This document shows positions 25,734 to 34,742 of a DNA stretch of 64,000 nt, piece after piece. Made by a program: the position numbers and the translations under genes. The stretch spans positions 1-64,000 of the forward strand of contig CAKPJC010000010.1 in the NCBI GenBank assembly GCA_934162535.1, given 5' to 3'. The notes beneath the pieces are model-generated. The model worked only from the letters and a program-made list of their open reading frames with translations. It made no database searches and was not told the DNA's origin. The first letter of the stretch is position 1. Every line of letters begins with the position of its first letter. The DNA comes from an uncultured Clostridia bacterium. GTDB lineage: Bacteria; Bacillota; Clostridia; TANB77; CAG-508.

Positions 25734-26474
25734 CTAGCCTTCTAACTCATACATTAATATGCTTAATGTGTTTAGTGCTACCGTTTCTGTTCTTAATATT
25801 CTTTTTCCAAGTGTTACTATTTTTGCATTTTTCTTTTTTAATTCTTCTATCTCGTTTTCGTCTATTCCACCTTCTGGTCCTATAACTACTGCAATCTTTA
25901 TATCTTTTTTGTTTTGTTCCTTTATTTTTACTATTTCTTGTTTTAATGTATTTTGCTCTTCATTTTCGTAACAAACTATTGTTGAATCATATTCATTACT
26001 TGCTATTTGATTTATTTTGATTATTTCTTTTATTTGAGGTATATATGTTCTTCCACATTGTTTTGAAGCACTCTCAGATATTTTTTGCCATCTTTCTATT
26101 TTTTTTATTTCGTCTTTACCACTAAGTTTTACTACGCATCTTTTCATTGATACAGGTATTATTGAGTTTGCACCTAGTTCTACTGATTTTTGTATTATTA
26201 ATTCCATTTTTTCCGACTTTGGTAATCCTTGATATATGTCGATTTTTATTTTACTTTCATTTTTTTCCAATTCTTGTATTATTTTGGTTAAAATTTTGTT
26301 TTCTTCTATTTTTTCTATTTGAGAAATATATGATTTTTCGGTTTCTTCATCACATATTTCTATTTTATCCCCTATCTTTGTTCTTAATGCATTTTTTATG
26401 TGATTTACGTCTTTACCTATTATTTCTATGCAATTTCCTTGTATTTGATTTGTTTTTACAAAAAATCTTGGCAT
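25734..26474 (-). CDS. rsmE: 16S rRNA (uridine1498-N3)-methyltransferase
   Basis: A protein of 246 residues with a PUA-like start (MPRFFV) and a SPOUT methyltransferase domain. SASKQCGRTYIPQI, VVIGPEGGIDENEIEELKK and LGKRILRTETVALNTLSILM are the RsmE signatures, including the knot that binds S-adenosylmethionine. Length is typical. It is the first gene of the operon and has a good promoter just upstream. Confidence 0.95.
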   Translation of the reverse strand: MPRFFVKTNQIQGNCIEIIGKDVNHIKNALRTKIGDKIEICDEETEKSYISQIEKIEENKILTKIIQELEKNESKIKIDIYQGLPKSEKMELIIQKSVELGANSIIPVSMKRCVVKLSGKDEIKKIERWQKISESASKQCGRTYIPQIKEIIKINQIASNEYDSTIVCYENEEQNTLKQEIVKIKEQNKKDIKIAVVIGPEGGIDENEIEELKKKNAKIVTLGKRILRTETVALNTLSILMYELEG

Positions 26475-26501
26475 TAATCTATCTCCTTTTTCACTTTATC
26501 T

Positions 26502-26530
26502 AATATATCATTTTAATTACAATATGTCAA
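26502..26530 (-). promoter_or_regulatory. Sigma-A promoter of the rsmE operon
   Basis: TTGACA (26530-26525), a 17-base spacer and TATATT (26507-26502) on the minus strand. The start of transcription should be near 26495, about 20 bases before the rsmE ATG. Confidence 0.75.
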
Positions 26531-26564
26531 GATGGGATTTTGAACATAAGCTATGCAAGTGCCT

Positions 26565-26594
26565 AAAAGAAGCCACTTTGCAGTGACCTCTTTT
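26565..26594. terminator. Hairpin after eno
   Basis: AAAAGAAGCCACT pairs with AGTGACCTCTTTT with two G-U pairs and a 4-base loop. The T run is short on the minus strand and long on the plus strand. It separates eno from the rsmE promoter. Confidence 0.6.
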
Positions 26595-26628
26595 TTTATT
26601 TATTAAGACTTTAGTACTTTTATCTTTT

Positions 26629-27936
26629 TTATTCAACTATTGCTTTTCTTCCAAGATAAACTGAAATATCTCCTAAATCATTTTCAATATTTAGTAATCT
26701 ATTGTATTTTGCAACTCTATCCGTTCTACATGGTGCTCCTGTTTTTATTTGTCCTGCATTTGTTGCAACTGCAACATCTGCAAGTGTCGTATCTTCTGTT
26801 TCTCCACTTCTATGTGATACAACAGCTGTGTATCCATTCTTTTTAGCAAGTTCTATTGCATCTAGTGTTTCTGTTAACGTTCCTATTTGATTTAATTTTA
26901 TTAAAATACTGTTTGTAACTCCCATGTCAATTCCTTTTTGTAATCTCTTCATATTTGTTACAAATAAATCATCTCCAACTAATTGTACTCTTTTTCCAAG
27001 TCTTTCAGTTAGTTTTTTCCATCCGTCCCAATCTTCTTCTGCTAAACCATCTTCTACAGATATTATTGGGTATCTATTACATAAATCTTCAATAAAGTCT
27101 ATCATTTCATCAACAGTTTTTGTAACGCCTATTTTCCAGAAGTGATATTGTCCTTCTTTTCCTATTTTTTTAGCCTCATCATACATTTCTGTTGCAGCTA
27201 AATCTAATGCAAGACAAATTTGTTCTCCTGGCTTATATCCTGCTTTTTCGATTGCCTCCATAATTAGTTGCAATGCTTCATCCTCGTCTTTGACATTTGG
27301 AGCAAATCCTCCTTCGTCTCCAACTCCTGTTCCAAGATTTCTTTCTTTTAATACTTTTTTTAGATTATGATATATTTCTGCGCACATACGTAATCCTTCT
27401 GTAAATGTGCTTGCTCCAACTGGCATTATCATAAATTCTTGAACACTTAGTGTAGAGTCTGCATGTTTTCCACCATTCATGATATTCATCATTGGTACTG
27501 GTAGTGTTTTTGCATTTGGTCCACCAATATAGTTGTATAATTCCATTCCTAATGAATTTGCAGCAGCTTTTGCAACTGCAAGTGATACACCTAATGTTGC
27601 ATTTGCTCCTAATACTCCTTTATTATCTGTTCCGTCTATTTCAATTAGTGTTTTATCTATTTTTGCTTGGTCATATACATTCATGCCTTCTAATTTTGGT
27701 GCAATTATTTTATTTACATTTTCAACTGCTTTTAATACACCTTTTCCCATATATCTTGATGGGTCTCCATCCCTTAATTCAACTGCTTCAAAGCTTCCTG
27801 TAGATGCACCAGATGGTACCATCGCAACTCCATGTGAACCATCAAATGTTTCCACTTCTACTTGAATTGTAGGGTTTCCTCTTGAGTCTAATACCTCTAA
27901 TGCTTTTATTGATTCTATCTCTAAATAATTTTTCAT
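26629..27936 (-). CDS. eno: Enolase
   Basis: A protein of 435 residues that converts 2-phosphoglycerate to phosphoenolpyruvate. VLDSRGNPTIQVEVET, GGKHADSTLSVQEFMIMPVG (with the usual His), SVEDGLAEEDWDGW and the C-terminal VVSHRSGETEDTTLADVAVA are all present. These hold the Mg ligands and the catalytic Glu, Lys and His. Length is typical. It is the last gene of the glycolytic operon and is separated from gpmI by an immunity-like gene. Confidence 0.98.
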   Translation of the reverse strand: MKNYLEIESIKALEVLDSRGNPTIQVEVETFDGSHGVAMVPSGASTGSFEAVELRDGDPSRYMGKGVLKAVENVNKIIAPKLEGMNVYDQAKIDKTLIEIDGTDNKGVLGANATLGVSLAVAKAAANSLGMELYNYIGGPNAKTLPVPMMNIMNGGKHADSTLSVQEFMIMPVGASTFTEGLRMCAEIYHNLKKVLKERNLGTGVGDEGGFAPNVKDEDEALQLIMEAIEKAGYKPGEQICLALDLAATEMYDEAKKIGKEGQYHFWKIGVTKTVDEMIDFIEDLCNRYPIISVEDGLAEEDWDGWKKLTERLGKRVQLVGDDLFVTNMKRLQKGIDMGVTNSILIKLNQIGTLTETLDAIELAKKNGYTAVVSHRSGETEDTTLADVAVATNAGQIKTGAPCRTDRVAKYNRLLNIENDLGDISVYLGRKAIVE

Positions 27937-27948
27937 TCTAATTACCTC

Positions 27949-28635
27949 CTATGACTTTTTAAATTTATTACTAATAATTTGGTTTGTAGTCGTATGCTCC
28001 TGAACTTGTGAAGCTAAATACTCAACTCTTTGATTTTCTTTAAAATCTGTTGTTTCAAAAGTAATTATATTGTTTTTTCTTTTTAAGTATATCCCTGTTT
28101 CATATTCTTCGTCTTTTCTCTTACTTGGCCTTCTATTTGCTAAATATTTCTCTAACGCTTCTTTTTCTAGCTTTGTACGAGGTTCTATGTTTAAATATTT
28201 GTATCTCCAATATATGTGATGTGCATAATGTTCTTCATTATTGCCCATTATTCTATCATAATTGTATTGGATTTTAAATCTATTGTTATGAATTGATATT
28301 GTCAAATTTGTCCATATTGGCTGTTTTGACTTTCTAAATTCTTCTCTTAATTCTTTTATATCATCATATAATAAATCTACTATTTTTAAATATTCTTCTT
28401 CTTCTATATCATATTTATTAGGAATTTCATATACATTTATATATTTCCTTTTTATTATACCTTTTGGCATGAAATAAAAATACATTTCACCTGTTTGTAG
28501 TCTACCCAGCCTTTCAACAATTGATGCATAAAGGTATAATTCGTCCCACTTTCCAGGGACAGCATAAAATATTCTTTTTTGTATTTCTTCATATAATTCT
28601 TTTATTCTTTTTGTATTATTTAACACTTCTTCCAC
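27949..28635 (-). CDS. YezG/DUF600-family immunity-like protein
   Basis: A protein of 228 residues. The order GKWDELYLYASIVERLG, TGEMYFYFMPKG, LLYDDIKELREEFRKSKQ, then IWTNLTISIHN and FKIQYNYDRI, is that of YezG/DUF600 proteins. These neutralise LXG-type polymorphic toxins such as YeeF in Bacillus subtilis. The last 70 residues (basic, then polar) are longer than in YezG. No LXG toxin is adjacent; the gene lies between gpmI (3 bases) and eno (12 bases). An orphan immunity gene protecting against neighbours, or a recruited housekeeping role, are both possible. Confidence 0.7.
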   Translation of the reverse strand: MEEVLNNTKRIKELYEEIQKRIFYAVPGKWDELYLYASIVERLGRLQTGEMYFYFMPKGIIKRKYINVYEIPNKYDIEEEEYLKIVDLLYDDIKELREEFRKSKQPIWTNLTISIHNNRFKIQYNYDRIMGNNEEHYAHHIYWRYKYLNIEPRTKLEKEALEKYLANRRPSKRKDEEYETGIYLKRKNNIITFETTDFKENQRVEYLASQVQEHTTTNQIISNKFKKS

Positions 28636-28638
28636 CTT

Positions 28639-30171
28639 TTATTTTATTAATATGCTTTCTCCTGTCATTTCCTTTGGCTTTTCTATATTTAATATTTCCA
28701 ACATAGTTGGTGCTAAATCAGCTAATTTTCCTGATTTTATTTTTAAATCCTTATTTTCTGTAACTAATATTAATGGAACTGGATTTGTTGTGTGTGCAGT
28801 GTGTGGCTCCCCTGTTTTATAATCTATCATTTGTTCACAGTTTCCATGGTCTGCAGTTATAATTAATGTTCCATTTTGTTTTAATATTGCATCAACAACT
28901 TTTTCAATGCATTTGTCTATTGCTTCTACAGCTTTTATTGTAGCTGGTAAATTTCCAGTATGCCCAACCATATCAGGGTTTGCATAATTTAGTATTATTG
29001 CATTATATTTATTACTTTCTATTGCATTGACTACATTTTCTGTTACTTCATTTGCACTCATTTCAGGTTGTAAGTCATATGTGGCAACTTTTGGAGATGG
29101 TACTAAGATTCTGTCTTCTCCTGGATATTGTTTTTCTTCTCCTCCATTGAAGAAAAATGTTACATGTGCATATTTTTCAGTTTCAGCAATTCTTAATTGT
29201 GTTAATCCATTTTTACTTAAAACTTCTCCAAATGTATTTATAAGTGGCTCTTTTTTGAATGCTATTTTTACATTTGGCATTGTTTCATCATAATTTGTAA
29301 AACATACAAAATATATATCATTTTTCTCAGTTTCAAATTCATTAAAATCTTTATCTACTAGAGTTCTTGTTATTTCTCTTGCTCTATCTGGTCTAAAATT
29401 GAAGAATATTACTGAATCATGTTCTTTTATTGTCGCTATAGGCTTTTCACCATTGCATATAACTGTTGGTTCAACAAATTCATCAAATACCTCTTTTTGA
29501 TATGAATTTTCTATAGCAATTGTTGCAGATGGTGCTTTTTGCCCTTCTCCTTTTACTAATGCATCATAACATTTTTTTACTCTTTCCCATCTTTTGTCTC
29601 TATCCATTGCATAGTATCTTCCACAAATACTTGCTATTTTACCTATTTGTTTTTCCTTCATTTTTTCTTCTAATTGTAATAGATAGCCTTCTGCTGAAGC
29701 AGGTGGAGTATCTCTCCCATCTAAAAAGCAATGCACATAGACATTTTCAAAATCTCTTCTTTTTGCCATTTCAAGTAATCCATATAGATGTCTTATATGA
29801 CTATGAACACCACCATCTGATACCAGTCCCATTATGTGTAGTTTAGAATTGTATTTTTTACAGTTTTCTATTGCATCTGTAAATTCAGGAATAGTAAAAA
29901 AGTCTCCATCCTCAATTGATTTAGTTATTTTAGTTAATTCTTGGTATACTATTCTTCCAGCTCCTATATTTGTATGGCCTACTTCAGAGTTCCCCATTTG
30001 TCCTTCAGGTAATCCAACTTGTAAACCACTTGTATATATTTCAGTTGTTTGGTATTTTTTCATTAGTTTATCAATATTAGGTGTTTTGGCTAATTTTATT
30101 GCATTTCCGTCTTTATTTTCATTAATGCCAAAACCATCTAGTATCATTAGCATTACTGGTTTTTCTTCCAT
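28639..30171 (-). CDS. gpmI: 2,3-bisphosphoglycerate-independent phosphoglycerate mutase
   Basis: A protein of 510 residues. MLMILDGFGINENKDGNAI starts the alkaline-phosphatase-like domain, GNSEVGHTNIGAGR holds the Mn-binding Ser region, HCFLDGRDTPPASAEGYL belongs to the transferase domain, and NYANPDMVGHTG plus ITADHGNCEQM give the second set of metal ligands. Length is standard. It interconverts 3- and 2-phosphoglycerate and sits in pathway order after tpiA. Confidence 0.98.
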   Translation of the reverse strand: MEEKPVMLMILDGFGINENKDGNAIKLAKTPNIDKLMKKYQTTEIYTSGLQVGLPEGQMGNSEVGHTNIGAGRIVYQELTKITKSIEDGDFFTIPEFTDAIENCKKYNSKLHIMGLVSDGGVHSHIRHLYGLLEMAKRRDFENVYVHCFLDGRDTPPASAEGYLLQLEEKMKEKQIGKIASICGRYYAMDRDKRWERVKKCYDALVKGEGQKAPSATIAIENSYQKEVFDEFVEPTVICNGEKPIATIKEHDSVIFFNFRPDRAREITRTLVDKDFNEFETEKNDIYFVCFTNYDETMPNVKIAFKKEPLINTFGEVLSKNGLTQLRIAETEKYAHVTFFFNGGEEKQYPGEDRILVPSPKVATYDLQPEMSANEVTENVVNAIESNKYNAIILNYANPDMVGHTGNLPATIKAVEAIDKCIEKVVDAILKQNGTLIITADHGNCEQMIDYKTGEPHTAHTTNPVPLILVTENKDLKIKSGKLADLAPTMLEILNIEKPKEMTGESILIK

Positions 30172-30192
30172 TTATCAACATTCCTTTCAAGG

Positions 30193-30948
30193 CTAATTGT
30201 TATCATAATTTACTATTTTACTAAATTCTTCTGCTTTTAAGCTTGCGCCTCCTATAAGACCTCCGTCTATATCTGACATTTCAAATAGTTCTTTTGCATT
30301 TGTTGCTTTTACACTTCCTCCATATTGGATTATTGCATTATTCGCCTCGTTTTTCCCATATATTTTAGCTAGTTCATTTCTTATTTGCTTTATTGTTTCA
30401 TTTGCTTGTTCTTTTGTAGCAGTTTTTCCTGTACCAATTGCCCATATTGGTTCATAAGCTATTATTATTTTATTTAGTTCTTCGACAGGTATTTCATCAA
30501 ATGCTTTTTGTATTTGATTTGATATTACTTTTTCTGTTGTACCGTTTTCTCTTTGCTCTAATGACTCACCAACACATACTATTGGTTTAAGACTATATTT
30601 TAATGCAGATTTTATTTTCTTATTAACTGTTTCATCTGTTTCAGCAAAATATTGTCTTCTTTCAGAATGGCCAATTATTACATACTCTACTCCTATTGAT
30701 TTAAGCATTGGTGCAGATACTTCACCAGTATATGCACCTTTCTCTTCCCAATGTAAGTTTTGTGCTCCAACTTTTATATTTGTCCCTTGTACATGTAATA
30801 GTGTGTAAAATAAGTCTGTATATGGTACACATAGTATTACTTCATTTTTTGTTTCTTTTACTAATGGTGTTAATTCTTCTATAAAACTAATTGCTTCATT
30901 TGGTAGCATATTCATCTTCCAATTTCCAGCTATTACTTTTCTACGCAT
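30193..30948 (-). CDS. tpiA: Triosephosphate isomerase
   Basis: A protein of 251 residues with a TIM barrel. AGNWKMNM holds the catalytic Lys, YVIIGHSERRQYF the His, IIAYEPIWAIGTGKTAT the catalytic Glu and loop 6, and IQYGGSVKATNAKEL the phosphate-binding end. The ATG overlaps the pgk stop (TAATG). The ribosome site AAGGAG lies inside the last codons of pgk, so translation is coupled. Confidence 0.98.
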   Translation of the reverse strand: MRRKVIAGNWKMNMLPNEAISFIEELTPLVKETKNEVILCVPYTDLFYTLLHVQGTNIKVGAQNLHWEEKGAYTGEVSAPMLKSIGVEYVIIGHSERRQYFAETDETVNKKIKSALKYSLKPIVCVGESLEQRENGTTEKVISNQIQKAFDEIPVEELNKIIIAYEPIWAIGTGKTATKEQANETIKQIRNELAKIYGKNEANNAIIQYGGSVKATNAKELFEMSDIDGGLIGGASLKAEEFSKIVNYDNN

Positions 30949-32213
30949 TATCTTTCGTCTCCTTCGTCACAACATTCTTTACATTGTTTTTTTTTCTCTG
31001 GTTCTTTGTCTTCAAGACTTTCAACACCTGGTAGTTTTTTACCTTCGATGAATTCTAATGATGCTCCACCTCCTGTTGATATATGTGTCATTTTATCTGA
31101 TAGTCCTGTTTCTTCAACTGCTGCTGCTGAGTCTCCACCACCAATGATTGTTGTTGCATTTTCTAATTCTGCTAACGCTTCTGCAACTCCTTTTGTTCCT
31201 TTATTAAATGGTTTTGTTTCAAATGCTCCTAATGGTCCATTCCAGATTACTGTTTTTGCGTCTGATAATTCTTTTTTGAATAGTCCTACTGTCTTTGAAC
31301 CAATGTCAAATCCAGCCCATCCTTCAGGTATTTCAGAACATAATACTTCTTTTGTTTCTGTATCTGAACTTAATTCTTTTCCAATTACTGTGTCTTCTGG
31401 TAATACTAGTTTTACCCCGTTTTGTCTTGCCTTTTTCATTAATTCTAATGCTAAATCACATTTTTCTGGTTCGCATAGTGAATTTCCAACCTCATATCCT
31501 AATGCTTTGAAGAATGTATATGCCATTCCACCACCAATTAGTATTTTACCGTTCTTTTTGCCCTCTGGATCTTTTGCTTTTTCAATAAGACTGTCAATAA
31601 CAGCTATTTTATCTGATACTTTTGAACCACCTAGTATTGCTTCAAATGGTCTTGCTGGATTGTTTAATGCATTTCCTAAAAAGTTTAACTCTTTTTCCAT
31701 TAATAGTCCTGCAACTGATGGTAAATAATGTGTTATTCCTTCTGTAGATGCATGTGCTCTGTGTGCTGCACCAAATGCATCATTTACAAATACATCTGCC
31801 ATACTTGCTAATTTTTTAGCAAATTCTGGATCATTGTCTGTTTCTTCTCTATGGAATCTTGTATTTTCAAGTAACATTATTTGTCCATCTTTTAATTCTG
31901 ATGATAATTTTTGTGCACTTTCTCCTACAACATCATCAGCCATTTCAACTTCTTGCCCTAATAATTCTGATAATTTTTTGGCAACTGGCTTTAGTGAATA
32001 TTTTGGGTTGAATTCTCCCTTTGGTCTACCCATATGTGAACTTAGTATTATTTTGCATCCTTGATCTCTTAAATAGTTTATTGTTGATAATGCCTCTTCT
32101 ATTCTTCTTGGATCTGTGATATTTCCATTTTCGTCCATTGGAACATTGAAATCACATCTTACAAATACTTTTTTACCTTTTAAATCTATATCTTTTATTG
32201 TTTTTTTATTCAT
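30948..32213 (-). CDS. pgk: Phosphoglycerate kinase with a Cys-rich tail
   Basis: A protein of 421 residues. KKVFVRCDFNVPMDENG, HMGRPKGEFNPKYSLKPVA, GGSKVSDKI and TIIGGGDSAAAVEETG are the substrate and nucleotide sites. The family normally ends near KLPGVESL. Here about 18 more residues follow, EPEKKKQCKECCDEGDER, with a C-x2-C-C group. The same bases supply the ribosome site for tpiA. The Cys tail could bind metal or be a chance product of the coupling sequence. Confidence 0.97.
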   Translation of the reverse strand: MNKKTIKDIDLKGKKVFVRCDFNVPMDENGNITDPRRIEEALSTINYLRDQGCKIILSSHMGRPKGEFNPKYSLKPVAKKLSELLGQEVEMADDVVGESAQKLSSELKDGQIMLLENTRFHREETDNDPEFAKKLASMADVFVNDAFGAAHRAHASTEGITHYLPSVAGLLMEKELNFLGNALNNPARPFEAILGGSKVSDKIAVIDSLIEKAKDPEGKKNGKILIGGGMAYTFFKALGYEVGNSLCEPEKCDLALELMKKARQNGVKLVLPEDTVIGKELSSDTETKEVLCSEIPEGWAGFDIGSKTVGLFKKELSDAKTVIWNGPLGAFETKPFNKGTKGVAEALAELENATTIIGGGDSAAAVEETGLSDKMTHISTGGGASLEFIEGKKLPGVESLEDKEPEKKKQCKECCDEGDER

Positions 32214-32240
32214 TTTACAACTTCCTTTCTATTTATACCA

Positions 32241-32279
32241 AAAGCTAGGGCTAGATATTTCTATACCCTAACCTGCTTT
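32241..32279 (-). terminator. Hairpin between gap and pgk
   Basis: On the minus strand an imperfect stem (AAAGC-AGG / CCTAGCTTT with an inner TAGGG pair) follows the gap stop. Only four T follow. It may reduce readthrough so that gap is expressed above the other enzymes, or act as a processing site. Confidence 0.45.
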
Positions 32280-32281
32280 AT

Positions 32282-33292
32282 TTATTGGTGATCTTTTTTC
32301 GCCATATAACATACTAAGTCTACTAATTTATTTGAATATCCCCATTCATTATCATACCATGCTACTAATTTTACAAATGTGTCTGTTAGCATGATTCCTG
32401 CTTTTGCATCAAATATTGATGTATGCATATCTGTAGTGAAATCAGATGATACTAATGGTTCATCTACATATTCTACAATTCCTTTTAATTCATTTTCTGA
32501 AGCTCTTTTTACTGCTTCACATATTTCTTCATATGTTGTTGGTCTTTCTAAGTTGCATGTTAAATCTACAACAGATACATCTACTGTTGGAACTCTAAAT
32601 GCCATTCCTGTTAGTTTTCCATTTAATGATGGTATAACTTTTCCTACTGCTTTTGCTGCTCCTGTTGTTGATGGTATTATGTTTGCAGCTGCTGCACGTC
32701 CACCTCTCCAGTCTTTTTTAGATGCTCCATCTACTGTTTTTTGTGTTGCTGTTGTTGCATGAACTGTTGTCATAAGACCTTCTTTTATTCCAAAGTTATC
32801 ATTTATTATTTTTGCTAAAGGTGCTAAACAGTTTGTTGTACATGATGCATTTGATACAATGTTCATGTCTGGTGTATAATCTTCATGGTTTACACCCATT
32901 ACAAACATAGGTGCATCTTTTGATGGTGCACTTATTACAACTTTTTTTGCTCCTCCTTCTAAATGAGCTTGTGCTTTTTCCACTGTTGTAAATGCTCCTG
33001 AACATTCTAGGACATATTCAACTCCTAGTTCTCCCCAAGGAACATTTTTTGGATCCATTTCATTATATACTTTTACTTCTCTTCCGTTTACTTCTAAATT
33101 TCCTCCGTTTTCTGTAACTGTGCCTTCAAATTTTCCATGTACAGTGTCGTATTTTGTCATATATGCCATATAGTCTGCTGCTAAAAATGGATCATTTATA
33201 GCTACTACTTCTACCTCCTCCTTTTTTAGAGCTGCTTGAAATGCTAGTTTACCTATTCTTCCAAAGCCATTGATTCCTACTTTTACTGACAT
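32282..33292 (-). CDS. gap: Glyceraldehyde-3-phosphate dehydrogenase
   Basis: A protein of 336 residues from ATG 33292, which has AAAGGAGG upstream. The longer frame to 33397 covers the promoter and terminator region and is rejected. VGINGFGRIGKLAFQAAL is the NAD site, SNASCTTNCLAP carries the catalytic Cys, and ATTATQKTVDGASKKDWRGG and WYDNEWGYSNKLVDL finish the fold. It heads the glycolytic operon. Confidence 0.98.
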   Translation of the reverse strand: MSVKVGINGFGRIGKLAFQAALKKEEVEVVAINDPFLAADYMAYMTKYDTVHGKFEGTVTENGGNLEVNGREVKVYNEMDPKNVPWGELGVEYVLECSGAFTTVEKAQAHLEGGAKKVVISAPSKDAPMFVMGVNHEDYTPDMNIVSNASCTTNCLAPLAKIINDNFGIKEGLMTTVHATTATQKTVDGASKKDWRGGRAAAANIIPSTTGAAKAVGKVIPSLNGKLTGMAFRVPTVDVSVVDLTCNLERPTTYEEICEAVKRASENELKGIVEYVDEPLVSSDFTTDMHTSIFDAKAGIMLTDTFVKLVAWYDNEWGYSNKLVDLVCYMAKKDHQ

Positions 33293-33368
33293 AATTTTTC
33301 CTCCTTTTTTAGTTAGATATATATTTATTCTAACTTTTGTCTCTATTATTACCTTAACAGGCAGTTTT

Positions 33369-33397
33369 ATTCTATAACAAAAAACACTACTTTTCAA
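33369..33397 (-). promoter_or_regulatory. Probable promoter of the gap operon
   Basis: TTGAAA (33397-33392), 17 bases, then TAGAAT (33374-33369) on the minus strand. The -35 box lies inside the terminator hairpin of the upstream gene. About 70 bases of leader precede gap. Confidence 0.45.
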
Positions 33398-33402
33398 GTA
33401 GT
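33386..33402 (-). terminator. Terminator of the ferritin-like-fold candidate gene
   Basis: ACTACTT and AAGTAGT form a perfect 7-bp stem with a 3-base loop, followed on the minus strand by TG and six T. Confidence 0.65.
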
Positions 33403-33412
33403 ATTTTAAATT

Positions 33413-33847
33413 TTATAAATATTTTTTTAAAGTCTCCATACTATCTTCTTGCATTGTTACAAATTCATCCAGTATTTTTCTTACCTCAGGATCTATGCTC
33501 GGATTATTATTTAGTAGTCTTCTTCCTTCGATTATTCCCATGTTTGTTCCTTGTAATAGTAATTCTGAAATTTTTGAATTGCTTTTGTCATTTACTGTCT
33601 TCATTTGGACTCCATACCATGTCATCATTTTATTCATTGGATTTGTTTCTTGTGGTTCTCCTTCTCCATATTCGCTATATATTTCATTTACTTTATCAAA
33701 TGTTTTTCTATATTTATTATATTCTACATTTAAAATCTTTTTAAATTTCTCATCTTCTACCTTGTCTGTTACATATGATATTGCATCCATTCCCATTGTT
33801 GCTCCTTTATTTACTTCATTTAAAACCTTTCTGTTTATATCTGCCAT
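33413..33847 (-). CDS. Small helical protein, possibly ferritin-like (DUF2383 type)
   Basis: A protein of 144 residues. GGAGG lies 10 bases before ATG 33847; the ATG three codons upstream is too close to that site. The sequence is almost wholly helical, with MADINRKVLNEVNKGATMGM, a middle helix pair and PEVRKILDEFVTMQEDSMET at the end. The Glu/Asp pattern and length recall short ferritin-like bundles of DUF2383/PA2169 type, but a complete metal-binding ExxH set is not visible. It is transcribed alone. Confidence 0.55.
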   Translation of the reverse strand: MADINRKVLNEVNKGATMGMDAISYVTDKVEDEKFKKILNVEYNKYRKTFDKVNEIYSEYGEGEPQETNPMNKMMTWYGVQMKTVNDKSNSKISELLLQGTNMGIIEGRRLLNNNPSIDPEVRKILDEFVTMQEDSMETLKKYL

Positions 33848-33963
33848 TTTGTTCATTCCTCCTTTTTCTTATTTTTACCATATTTATTTTTTATATACAT
33901 TGGTCATGCACTTTTATTTTTCTAAAACATATAATTTTGTTATAAGGATAATGGAGGTATTTT

Positions 33964-34665
33964 ATGTTTTCTACACTTTTATTGAGTGGTTTTATACAAT
34001 TTTTACATACAGCTATATTTTCTGTTGGTTATATTTCAGGTACCCAATTGTTTCCTGAACCATTAACAGCTAATGAAGAACGTGAATGTCTCAGAAGATT
34101 AAAAGATGGAGATGATGAGGCTCGTAATATTCTTATTGAAAAAAATCTTAGACTTGTTGCACATGTCTGTAAAAAATATAGTAATTCTAATGTTGATCAA
34201 GATGATTTAATTTCTATTGGTACTATTGGATTAATCAAAGGCATTAATAGTTTTGATGTTGATAAAGGTGCTAAACTTTCTACTTATGTTTCTCGTTGTA
34301 TTGACAATGAAATTCTTATGCATTTCAGGTCTACAAAAAAGCTAAGTTCAGAAGTTTTTTTAAATGAACCTATTGGAAAAGATAAAGATGATAATGTTGT
34401 AACTCTACAAGAGGTCTTGGAAAATGATGAACGAAGTGTTGAAGATTCTGTTGACCTAAAGTTTAAAATCAAATTACTCTATGAGAAAATGAAGTCTATT
34501 TTGAAAGATAGAGAAAGAACTATTTTAGAATTGCGTTTTGGTCTTGATGGTAATAAACCTAAAACTCAAATTGAAATTGCACATTCTATGGGTATTTCTC
34601 GTTCATATGTTTCAAGAATAGAAACAAAGGCTATTAGTAAATTAGCTAAGGAATTGAAAGAATAG
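33964..34665 (+). CDS. sigK: Late mother-cell sporulation sigma factor SigK
   Basis: A protein of 233 residues. After a hydrophobic pro-sequence (about 1-30) region 2 reads NLRLVAHVCKKYSNSNVDQD and DLISIGTIGLIKGINSFDVD. Region 4 has DRERTILELRFGLDGNKPKT and a helix-turn-helix MGISRSYVSRIETKA. The pro-sequence fits pro-sigma-K, removed by an SpoIVFB-type protease before late mother-cell genes are turned on. The gene is uninterrupted, with no skin-like element. GGAGG precedes the ATG. CATATAAT about 30 bases upstream resembles a sigma-E -10 box. It lies alone on the plus strand. Confidence 0.93.
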   Translation: MFSTLLLSGFIQFLHTAIFSVGYISGTQLFPEPLTANEERECLRRLKDGDDEARNILIEKNLRLVAHVCKKYSNSNVDQDDLISIGTIGLIKGINSFDVDKGAKLSTYVSRCIDNEILMHFRSTKKLSSEVFLNEPIGKDKDDNVVTLQEVLENDERSVEDSVDLKFKIKLLYEKMKSILKDRERTILELRFGLDGNKPKTQIEIAHSMGISRSYVSRIETKAISKLAKELKE

Positions 34666-34671
34666 CTAAAT

Positions 34672-34729
34672 AAAAAGCGAAAATTTCATTATAGTATTGC
34701 AACTATATTTTTGAAATATTTCGCTTTTT
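34672..34729. terminator. Bidirectional terminator between sigK and mnmA
   Basis: AAAAAGCGAAA pairs with TTTCGCTTTTT, continued by TTTCA/TGAAA, and an inner TAGT/ACTA pair. It serves the convergent genes on both sides. Confidence 0.75.
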
Positions 34730-34742
34730 CATAATTTTATAT

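Noticed and set aside
33293..33397. N-terminal extension of gap
   Set aside because: It covers the upstream terminator and the putative promoter, and AAAGGAGG precedes ATG 33292.
33964..34665. Skin-like element in sigK
   Set aside because: The gene is continuous, with regions 2 and 4 joined.
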